The notes under the pieces were generated by a model. It was given only the letters and a program-made list of their open reading frames with translations, made no database searches and was not told the origin of the DNA. A stretch of DNA of 64,000 nucleotides. It comes from Strigops habroptila. Lineage: Eukaryota; Chordata; Aves; Psittaciformes; Psittacidae. Location: the NCBI RefSeq assembly GCF_004027225.2, contig NC_044284.2:43882420-43946419 (forward strand). The letters are read 5' to 3'. The position numbers and the translations under genes are program-made. Shown here in pieces: positions 54,701-64,000 of this stretch (position 1 is its first letter; each line of letters starts with the position of its first letter).

Positions 54701-57700
54701 TGTAGCTACTGTCCTGAAAGCAAAAGGAATAGTATTAGTTGGGTAGGCAGTATGAGAAGGATGCTCTTCCATTGTATGGGGAGGAAGCTGGAGATGAAGG
54801 GGAACTGCAGCTCATGGGGAAAGGAGGTGTTTTGGAGTCTAGGGGTCAGCGGAGCATGGTGGTGTACCTCCTTTAAACCTGGTGTGCAGGAAACCAACCT
54901 TCATGGGTTTTGTTGCTTGTGGAATAATTTTAAGAGTGCTCTCACCTGCTAGAGCATCATTTTGGAGAGTGGTTTGTTGAACTTGAAATTTCCTTGTTGT
55001 ACGTGTGGAACAGTGAGTAACTCAAGCATTTCTCTGTGCAGGATAGCATTTTAATTTTAGTTAAGTATTTGAAATCTCTATGAAAAATGCAAATTACTCC
55101 CCTCTGACCTGCTCGCATTCTGGTTTATGTGATTTGCAGTGCGCTCTGCATTACTTGCAGAGAGGAAGAAACCCTTTCCCAGGTAATTTGAGTAATGGGA
55201 AATAGGTCTTTATTAGGTGCATAGCTACTGGTGATATGCTTAACATAGTTGTGGGCTTAGTCTAAAACGTGGATGAGATGTACTGGGCTGTGCATTTGTG
55301 ACATGATGAAGTCATCAAGCACTGGTCTAAGTATGCACCTCCACACTGTGTCATGTGTCAGCTCTTGAAGCATCCCATGGGACAGCTTTGGTTCTGCAGT
55401 GAGCAGTTGGCTGTTTTGTGTGAGCTTTGTTCACAGTTGCTGATCACGGAGTGCAGGTTTGGGGATGTTCCTCTGCTGAGCAAAACAAATGTTTGGGGGG
55501 GTTTATTATTCAAAACTGTTGGATGCCACCGTGAGCTGTTCTTTGGTAAACCATTCATCTGTGATAAGCTTTCTGTAAATCCATGCCAGATTTTACAATC
55601 AATAAATGTTACATGAAAAATGGAGTTGATGTTCACTTGAGGTAGGAAATGTGTCTGTGAGAGTATATGCACATATGCGCATGCAAAAAAAGCTCTTAGT
55701 CACCTGAAACCTATGGAATTAGCAACAAAGTTGTATTTTTGGGGCAGAGATTGACATTTCCTTTACTTTTCATTTTTCATTTTTAGTCACAGTGTTCACA
55801 AATGTAAGATTTTTGCATCAGCCTCATCCAAACTGCCTGAAGTGAGGGGTAGCAGGTTGTCTTCGGTGTAATGAGAGGGCTGGAGGGAAAGAATTCATCC
55901 TTTCTTCGGGTGGTGGAGCCTTGAGAAGTGGCCAGTGAGCACGGAGGTACCTCAAAGCTTCTGCATCCTCCACTGCTGCACCTTTGTTGTGCCATGGATG
56001 GTTCTGCTGCGGGGTAAAAAGATTTCCCTTTACTCTGCTGATCTGTAAATTGCTTAATGCCCATCGTCGTTTCAGTCAGCAGTTGTTATTGCTGGAGCTG
56101 CGCAATATCTGTTTGGTTTTGGGACTTCTGGTCATAGTAATGTTGAGCCTGTTGTTTCCTGTTTGGTGCTTAGGAGTGGAAATTTAGGATCAGGTTACTT
56201 GGGTTTTTTAACTATTTCTGGAAACTTTGTTTTCTACAACTCAGATGTCGAATCTGAATTCCTCAGATGAGACCGTTCTCCAGTCTAAACCTGCAAGGAA
56301 GTGACATTTAGGAAGACACAACTCTTGCAGTTGGGAGGGAAGTTTTGGAGTTGCTCAGATGCATGTTAGTGTGGGTGAAAATGGCTGATGATTAGTCTGA
56401 GAAGTGTGGAGCACTGAATGCACAAAATTATATATATAAAAAAATAGTGACTGTTTCTATGCTTCGTTAGCCCTGGTTGCAGTATGCATGGTTAGATGAC
56501 CCCAGGTGTGCACTGTTTGAGGATTGGCATCTCACACAGCCTCATCACTCACAACTTCAAGACCGTGTTGAGACTTCATTGCAAGGTGTCCTTGCAACTC
56601 ATGGCACATGACACAGGTTTTGGAAAGGCAAGACCTTGGAAACTTTTTTCTAATTCTCGGGATTGTATCCCCTGGGATTCTCAGCTTGTGACCTCTCTCC
56701 TAAGGCACCCCAGCCCTTTTGAAGGGACATGGACACTCAAGTTGCTGGCAGGTCGGGCAAGCTGCAGTTCCTGCTGGGTCACTGGCCCAGCCGTCGCTGT
56801 TGTGCTCCTGTGTCTCACATAGCAGGTAGCTTGGCCTGTTAACTCCAGGGACACCTACAGATAACGGGAGCTAAAGCAGTAGTCTCAGAATCTCAGTGTC
56901 AGGAGCTTGAGCAGCTCGACCTGGGGAATTTGAAGGGCTGCTGCAGGACATGATGCGTGAATGCTCTGGTATCTCCCTGGACACCCTGAGGATAAGAGGG
57001 GAATGGTTAACTCATGGTACAGGTCTTCAGGAGCAGAGGCCTATGGGGGTGTCTTCCTTCCTCTGGACTGGGGAGATGGTCAGAATATCTCTGATACCAG
57101 CTGCCCTTTTAACAAGCATTTTGAGGAGATTGATGCTAACAGCATCAGTAGTTGTCTCCATTTACAAAAGGCAAGCACCGCTAAAAACCCATTCATCATT
57201 GGAGCATCACGCTGATGTCTTCATTGCAGAAGAAGTCATGCCCAGGAGCTATAGGTCTTTCCATAGCTTTGTTTTCACTCCAAACATGAATGAGCTGGGA
57301 AATCTGAAGGGAAATTGTCTTGAATTTAGTAGATGATAGTCTTGAAGGAATAGTTGTTGGATCTGCATGCAAGGTCAGCGCCTGAGGGTGTGTGGCTGCA
57401 GCAGGGAGGTGAATTCAGGCCTCTTTTTTGCCTCACTTAAGGCTTAGGGTTTGGCTTCTGGAGTATTGGGAGGTAAAGGCCAAGTCTATTCAGGACTCTT
57501 GAGATTCCATTTCCTTACCTGTAAAAAGGAATGTTTAAGCTTGGAGCTCAGTAATACCAAATAATTTATATGTATGTGTATATATATATATGTATCTCCT
57601 GCTTGACAATATTAATATTACGGACCTGTTTGGTTTACTATACGGACTTTTGTTGAGAGTATTCTGGGATTACATTGGTGTAAAAGACCAGGAAGTAGGG

Positions 57701-60673
57701 AAAAAGATAAAGGAGAAAGAAAGAATGAAACTGTTTGTACTCTAAGTAAATGGGCAATGTGTGTAAGATGAGCTGGAGTGGAAAAGGAAAGATCATGTGT
57801 ATTGCTGGTGAGAAGTGGCTGGGTTTTGATAAGAGGAAGCAAGTAAAGACAACAGTGTGATCAAAGTGGAAATAATCTGATCAGAGAGAGAATGAAGATC
57901 ATATGATTTGCTTTCAAGGCTGGTGGTAGAGCATCGAATTTTTTTTTCCCCTGAAAGTGAGTTTATTGCCTTCAGATTGCACTAATAAATGTTCCTTATA
58001 CTGGCGTGGGGTTTTTATTTCCTTTCTTACAATCCTGGATTTCATAGGAACATTTGAAATACTGGTTGTTCCAAGAAATGAATTTGCTGTGGTGTCTCTA
58101 ACAGGTATGCATGTGAGGTTTTGATTCAATTTTTTTAGCAGTTCATATTTTAAAGAGCTTTTTTTCTTTTTGTCAGATTATGTCTACTTCGAAAATTCTT
58201 CAAGTAACCCGTATTTAATACGAAGAATAGAAGAGCTCAATAAGGTAAACAAGTTTTTCCATCAAGTCTTTGAAGTTAATTGAATTTATGATCTGTTCGA
58301 TTTGATTAAAATCAAAACAATTCTTTAGCAGTTTTCTGGTAATTAGAAGCTTAAAAATACTTTTGTTCTAATAGTTTTCTGGAATGCTTTGAGACCTGCT
58401 GGATTGTTCTCCTTTGGTACGAAAGGACTGCGTGTCAGTGGTAGGTCATTCTCAAGGTGGTTATGCCCAGCTGTAGGGCAGGAGATTTCTGCAGTTCTTC
58501 AATCCTGTGCCAGGATCATGCGATATGAAGATAATAGTTTGCCTAGAGGATGGAGAGCTTTGTAATTTGATCTCTGTTGGGGAGACTTGTTCAACAGGAA
58601 GGTTGGGAGCTATTATCTGCTTCCTCAGACTTTGTCTTTGCTGGTTGTCCTTTGGGCCGGTGTATTATTTCATCTGCCAAATTTCCTATTTATTGGATCT
58701 AAAAGGGAAGCATGGTAGCTTGTATGTGGGAAGCCAGCTGAAGTCCTCGATGCTGAAATTTTACCTAGTTAAGAGGGGGAAGAGTGTTCTGAAGTTGTTA
58801 GCTGTATCCTAAACATGCCGCTTTCTCAAGTTTAGTACCAGCATGTCCATTGCAGTCTCTCCCTGCCCCTGAAGGAATATGACATCGCTGGTTTGGATTT
58901 GAATTTAAATTAACTGAGTAAAATTAGGTCTTTTTCTTCAGCCACCAGTGATGGAAACATAGGTCTTTCTAAAACAGCTACTTGGAAGAGAAAATGCATC
59001 AATATAATGACAAAGACAGAACCTGAAGGCTAGGATATCTTTGTAACCCCTGCTTTTTAGTGGAGGTCTTTTGCAGAAATACTTTTGTCTCTCCTCCGTT
59101 AATGAAACAAGAGCAAGTTCTTAAAGTGTTCCCAGTGGATCCATAGCCATGAGGTTATCAATAGTTATATTCCACAAGTTACAGGGTGCAGGTCACTTTC
59201 TAGGAGAGAGTTGTTTTTCCCTCTTCATTTCCCCCCCCTTTGAAAAGAAGAACTTTCAGCCTGGATCTCTCATCTTGGTGCAACTCTTGCTTGAGCTGTA
59301 GTTTCCCTGATTCATACTTTGAAATAAGTCTTTCAGGTTGAAGTGAATTGTGTATCTTGAGTTACCTTTTTTTCACTGAGTGTAAATGAAGCCTGGGCAA
59401 TTAAACGAAACACAGAATTCTACATTGTAGCTATCTGTGTTTTAACAAGATGGCTCCTGCCTTTGTGTTTTGGTTCCTCAAAATTCAAAAGTTCTGAATT
59501 ATTTAACAAAAAAGGGAAGAAGTTCCTCAGGCTCTGTACCAAAAACTGTTAGGCTGCAAGGGCAAATATTTGTGTTGATTGTTGTGGGTTTTTTGTTGGT
59601 TTCATTGGGGTTTTTTGGTTGGTTGGTTTTTTGTTTTGGGTTTTTTTTTCCCTTTTCTTTCTTTGTGTTAGAATACTCATAGTATAAAAAATGAAACTTT
59701 TCCTCCATTCACATCTTAGCATCAAACTTCTAGTTTCTTCAAGGCCTCGTCAGTAGTACAATACAACTCCTTGAAGTGACATTTTCATTATTTTCTGATT
59801 TATTTTAGAGGCAGTACGTTGGCTGGGGCTGTTACAAACCAGTAGGTATATTTTCCCTAGAGTTTGTATAAATGCACTTTCACAGTTTGGCAGGTGCCAT
59901 CTTACGAGTGATTGATGATCACATTTTAAGAGATTTAGGAAAAAAATCCCAAACCTTTCAAAAGTTCAGACCTTTCTGTATGTTGTCAGTGGTGCAGAGT
60001 TTATTTCCTAGTACAGCTTCCTTGGTTCTCCTTTTTGAATGATTTTTTTAGTGTTGGTCATTGTTTAGCTTGCCAGTGCTATCAGGGAAAGAAAACCTTT
60101 TGTGAAAGTAATAATGGCCGGGTTCTTTTGCTTTCCTACTGTCCTACAGAGCTTGGAGAACAGCATAAACGTGAATTCTGTTGTTACGTTTCACAGCTTT
60201 TTTTTTATTAGGATTTTAAAAATGCTTTTGAGTTCAACATAATGTAGGCCTTACCTGAAAAGTACCAAAGTGGCATGTAAATACGTTGTAACTGCAGGTA
60301 AGTGGTATTTCTTGCCACTGTAACTGCTGAAAATAGTGATCCCACAGAAACAATTGGGAGGGAAAGGCCAAACTTTGTTTCCCTACCCTGGAATGGATCA
60401 CACCAGAGTCTGTGTGTTGTTAGATTAAGTGTGTGCAGCTGGAGGGTGTTAGAAGGTAGAAAGTACAAGAGCTATGTAGCTTTTGTACAAAATTCCACAT
60501 TATGTATGATGTTTCTAGTTTGGTGCACATACAGTTCAGTTCTTGATTTGTGCTCAATGTTTCTTTTTTCCTGTTTCAGACTGCCAATGGAAATGTGGAA
60601 GCAAAGGTGGTATGCTTCTACAGAAGAAGAGACATATCAAGTACACTTATTGTATTGGCAGACAAACATGCAA
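42164..60673 (+). CDS. MTA1: MTA1, metastasis-associated protein 1, first three coding exons (partial)
   Basis: Exons at 42164-42191, 58177-58244 and 60580-60673 join in one frame of 63 codons plus one base. MTA1 is a core scaffold of the NuRD remodelling and histone deacetylase complex in the nucleus (family knowledge). The part seen is the start of the N-terminal BAH domain: [76 protein letters not shown] separates it from MTA2 (CLFRRRDISSSLN), and SSTLI rather than SNTLI favours MTA1 over MTA3. PACS2 next door agrees with MTA1 synteny. The ELM2, SANT and GATA-type parts lie to the right of the window. Confidence 0.93.
43690..45010 (-). mobile_element. old degenerate CR1 LINE fragment, antisense
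   Basis: The + strand follows, with many changes, the reverse complement of a CR1 3' half. Landmarks include ccccttatccctcatcctat (about 43909-43928), gaagcctctctgaatagtag (44437-44456), ctggccccagtgttgatcca, gtgtgatttgcctttggtat and gatagccagggttacag near 45000. They occur in the same order as the equivalent segments of the young copy at 1-1300 (for example caggatttccccttagtg). All frames are broken. Ends are approximate. Confidence 0.75.
47295..47385 (-). repeat. probable MIR-type SINE remnant
   Basis: The + strand reads cctgatgaagaactgaggta, then taaggaagttcacatagaag, then agatctggagcctg. This matches the order of the reversed MIR core (gatgaggaaactgaggc, aggtcacacag, gccrggat). Diverged; by-eye call. 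Confidence 0.45.
48799..48857 (+). repeat. possible MIR-type remnant
   Basis: taagtgactaagccctcc followed by ctttgcctcagttccccatg resembles the MIR segment caagt(t/c)acttaacctctctgtgcctcagtttcctcat. Short, and so uncertain. Confidence 0.3.
57566..57594 (+). repeat. TA/TG microsatellite
   Basis: atttatatgtatgtgtatat followed by more TA repeats; short simple repeat in MTA1 intron 1. Confidence 0.8.
58177..58244 (+). CDS. MTA1: MTA1 coding exon 2
   Basis: Acceptor cttttttgtcag-type pyrimidine tract ending at 58176; donor gtaaac at 58245. Completes Asp, then [20 protein letters not shown] and NK, whole-codon end. Start of the BAH domain, nearly invariant in the MTA family. Confidence 0.95.
58245..60579 (+). 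other. MTA1: MTA1 intron 2, 2.3 kb
   Basis: Holds a G/T-rich low-complexity tract at about 59575-59660. Nothing else recognised. Confidence 0.55.
59575..59660 (+). repeat. G/T-rich low-complexity tract
   Basis: Almost only G and T on the + strand, with ttggttggttgg and runs of T and G. Similar in style to 3958-4092 and to about 62695-62735. Confidence 0.8.
60580..60673 (+). CDS. MTA1: MTA1 coding exon 3
   Basis: Acceptor tcctgtttcag; donor gtaagc at 60674. Reads [20 protein letters not shown] then [11 protein letters not shown] and one base of the next codon. This exon distinguishes MTA1 from MTA2 and MTA3. The following exon is outside the window. Confidence 0.95.
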
Positions 60674-61063
60674 GTAAGCTTGTTTGTTTTTAGATTTCTT
60701 CTACACAAAATTGCCAAACTTGGATAGAACTTTGATGTTACAATTACAAGTATCAGTATTATTATTCGTAAATGTCCTTATTATTCTCAGACAGGACATA
60801 AATTTTCAGTTAGGGCTCAGTAAAGTCATCTGACTTGCTTCACAGAAGTGAATTTCTTCATTTTGGGGATGAGAAGTATTTTCCCTGTCTCATATAGTAC
60901 TTCTCATTAATTACTTAGTTTGGTTAGTAGATTAAAAAAGAAACAAAACAAACACACCCCACCCCCCCAAAAAAAAATTAAAACTTTTTTTATGAGTAGA
61001 TAGACTGATCATAGGAAACCGACTTGAAACTTTGCTAACAGAAATTCTCTTTAAATTCCAACA

Positions 61064-61089
61064 TTATGTCACTATTTGTAGTGACATAA
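61064..61089 (+). repeat. perfect 11-bp inverted repeat, 4-base loop
   Basis: ttatgtcacta (61064-61074), loop tttg, tagtgacataa (61079-61089). A compact hairpin in MTA1 intron 3; the core gtcac/gtgac halves are TF-site-like. Function unknown. Confidence 0.85.
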
Positions 61090-62694
61090 CTTTCATCAGT
61101 ATGCACACTTTAAAAGCACTGAATTTCAGGACATGATTTCAGTATTTTGAATCTTTTGAGTCCTTTTGTTAGGAAAAAAAGAAAGGCTGCGCTGAGATGA
61201 GACTTGAAAACTTTTTTTGAATGCTGTAGTTACTTAAAAAATCAATTAAAAAGCATGAAATTAAACTATCATAAAATTCAGGGAGCTGTTCGTGCTACCT
61301 TGCATCAGCCTCCCTTGCCTGTGTGCTGCGTAACTAATTTCTTGCTTTTTATCATTTTGCAGAATGTTTTGTTAACTTGTGTTGGCATTTACTCCTCTCC
61401 CAAGTGGATCAGAGGCATGTGAGATACCTCGCTGAGTAGAGATGGAAACTTAGCTCTCAACAAAAACTTAGCATTTACAATTCTCTTTCAATTATACAAA
61501 CTGTTTTAAAATGCTAGAAAGTGCATACAAAAAATAGTGCTGTGTCAGTACAGATTAGATGCTTGCCTATATAAATCTGTAAGGCTGCAAAAAAAATTCG
61601 GATGGTTTAAAAAAAAACCCCACAAATTCCACCCCCGACCTCCCCACCCCCAATACCTAAGAAGCTGCTGTAGATCTGTACATTATAAATTAGAAAGGAG
61701 GAGAGCAGGGCACACTAGCTGGCTCTCACGGAGAGTATCTGTCTTCAGAGAAGAAATAGTGCAACATGCTACGTGATGTTGGGCACTCGATCTAGGGTGC
61801 TTCCAGCAAGTTTGACTCCATTTTAGTTGCCAGTGAGGATTAGATTTAGTTTCATTACACCTTCCTCTGCCAATTCAGCATCTCTGTTGTCCCATTCTTG
61901 CAAAATGATGGACACAGTGCTAACAAAACAGTTATGAAACCAGACATGTTTAAAGGGAGAAAAAGACTAAGCAGGTGGAGTTACTAAACTGTTTTTACTT
62001 CTAAATAGTGGAGTTCAGATTGCTTAAAATTCAGCAAAAAGCATGGACAACCATATCAATCCTTGTAATTCAAGGCACATACATTAATGAAAAAGAATCA
62101 ATAAGATCTGAGCATGTCAAAATTATGACTTGGCTGCCAAGCAGCATTGTCTTTTAATGTGCTTTTTGGTGTATGTATGAATAGACTGTGATGCATATGT
62201 AATAGAGATCTACATAGTTGTACTGTATGGGGATTGATTAAATCAGATTAAATCAGGTACTCAGTTTTAACAGTATTGTCTTGCTATATTCTCAGTGCTG
62301 TAGTGCCATTGGGGAAAGCATGCAGCAAAACTAGCCCCTTGTTGATAAATTTGAATGTTTCGTGTTGTAGATTCAAGTCCAAATGAGTCTCTCCATTGCA
62401 ACCATACCTTGGGAGAAAAGTCACATGGCATTGAGATGACATTTGGCTGTGTTGCCAGACTGTGGTAGCAAAGCTTTTTTGGTACCTCTTCAGTGCGCAG
62501 TATTATCAGAGAATACTGAAGCTTAGTAGAAGCTTCACCATAAATAACATGACTATTGATTCCTTCGTCTGTGTCTCACTTCACTAGATTTAGTAAAGGA
62601 AGCAGGTCAGAATGGTTCAAAGAAACGCATGTCTGAGGCTGAAAATGGAAAATATTTGAACTCATATAAATACTCTTTGAACCTGCAAAGGCTG

Positions 62695-62735
62695 ATGTTT
62701 TTTGGTTTGTTGTTTTTTGGGGTTTTTTTTTGTGG
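62695..62735 (+). repeat. G/T-rich low-complexity tract
   Basis: tgttttttggtttgttgttt then ggggttttttttt; same type as the two longer tracts in the window. Confidence 0.7.
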
Positions 62736-64000
62736 TAAGAAATTGAAAGGTTTCTTTTAATGCAAACAAGTAAACCATTGTTCATATTCATACGTGTTTG
62801 AAAGACAGTAAATTTCTTCTATAGCGCAATCCTATTAATAGAGCCACCAGAGACAACGAAGGCTGTCTCTTAGTGTAAATTTCATTAGTAACTAACATTT
62901 TTTTCCAGTATGTTTCTTTCTGTTGCGGAATAAAATTGCTTCTAAATGGCTTTCCTTTATTTAGATAGATGTGCTGTTGTGTGGCTTCCGTTCTTCTTAA
63001 GCAGGGAGAAGAGAATAAAATTAAGCTTTTGGGCAGTGTTAATTCTTTATTCTGAAAAAAATGCCATCTACAACCTGCATGATATAATGAAATGAAATTT
63101 TGTGGATGTTAAGATTCTAGTACAGATACTTGGCACTGTCACTGACTTTGAGTTCATTTCCATAAAGTCTCCTGTTGCCTCATTTTGATGCATTTGCAGT
63201 AGATGTACGTATCTGCATCGCTGATCTTTTAACTGCCTTTGTTCAGCTGATTAATGGAGCTTTCTGACTGCAGACATTTCTGGATTCACACAGTCTTCTG
63301 TTTAAGATGCCTTTATTTTAGACCTACTGTTGAGATCAGTGCGGGGAGAGCCCAAGTAGTGGCAAGATATGGCCAGAGCATGAATGGGAAAAGTATATGT
63401 ATATTTTGTAATATTACAATAAAGGAAGGAAAAAGATGTGATTGTGAAATGAATGCTGCAAATTTAAAGGGGAGAAAAAAAACCAAACCCAAAGCAAAAC
63501 CCACTTATGCTTTAGCTTGTATAATCCATCAGATATCTGAAACAGACAAGTCTGAGATACCTTGTCTTTTCTCATAACTCTTTATAAAGAGAAATGAGTT
63601 GGAAGCACCTTATTTTATAGTTGGTGACTGTAAATTAGTACCTGATGTATGCAACCTGATTCTTGGATTTGATCTGTGATCTTACTATTTTTATCATATG
63701 ATATAAAGCTTGTCTGAGCTGTCCTATAAATCTTTCAGCTTTATAAAGGCTTCCATACATTGTTAGCTCTTTTTATCCATAAGTCTCTTTAATGACCTCA
63801 CAAATTATTCTAGGGAATTTCTCCACCTCTTTCTGAAATGAACCTGCTTCGCCAGTAGGAGACTGTCCAGTGTCCTTGTCCAGAGACTTTGGAGTAGTTT
63901 AAGATAGATGTTGTATGCAAACAAGATTGCAGGCAGAACTTGAGGGAAGAGAAATGAGAAAGATGGCTTACTCCTCAAGCAATTGTTGGATGCTGTGACT

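Larger units (their letters stand above)
42192..58176 (+). other. MTA1: MTA1 intron 1, 16 kb
   Basis: Starts in the CpG island. It holds an old CR1 relic (about 43690-45010), MIR-like remnants near 47295-47385 and 48799-48857, and a TA/TG microsatellite near 57566-57594. No further exon, RNA gene or coding repeat was recognised. Confidence 0.55.
60674..64000 (+). other. MTA1: MTA1 intron 3, continues past the window
   Basis: A/T-rich sequence with a perfect 11-bp hairpin at 61064-61089, a C-rich patch near 61617-61661 and a G/T tract near 62695-62735. No exon, RNA gene or transposon recognised. Confidence 0.5.

Overview
This window is vertebrate nuclear DNA, most likely from a bird. It has widely spaced GT-AG exons, two chicken-repeat-1 (CR1) retrotransposon copies, compact introns and a CpG-island promoter. 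I could not name the species. The layout follows the known PACS2-MTA1 neighbourhood (human 14q32.33), with both genes on the + strand in tandem.

Region by region: (1) 1 to about 3480 is a CR1 LINE inserted antisense in a PACS2 intron and cut off at the window's left edge. Its endonuclease/reverse transcriptase frame is open without a stop for about 980 codons, and its ORF1 carries one homopolymer frameshift. (2) 3699-33639 holds the last 15 coding exons of PACS2. They join in one continuous frame of 562 codons plus stop. The 5' half of the gene lies left of the window. (3) 33640 to about 34460 is the proximal 3'UTR. A second AATAAA at 38880 suggests a long alternative 3'UTR. (4) About 38900-41300 has no recognisable gene. 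It is followed by a TG-rich degenerate minisatellite (about 41340-41850) abutting the MTA1 CpG island. (5) 42164-60673 holds the first three coding exons of MTA1, with a first intron of 16 kb that contains an old CR1 relic. The rest of MTA1 lies to the right.

PACS2 is a cytosolic sorting adaptor for the endomembrane system and ER-mitochondria contacts. MTA1 is a subunit of the NuRD chromatin remodelling/deacetylase complex. They are neighbours by ancient synteny; nothing in the sequence links their functions.

I found no undescribed system. The observations most worth checking are the near-intact CR1, a possible 33-codon cysteine-containing extension of a PACS2 exon, a perfect 16-bp hairpin just upstream of a PACS2 splice acceptor, and an in-frame upstream opening in front of the MTA1 start codon.
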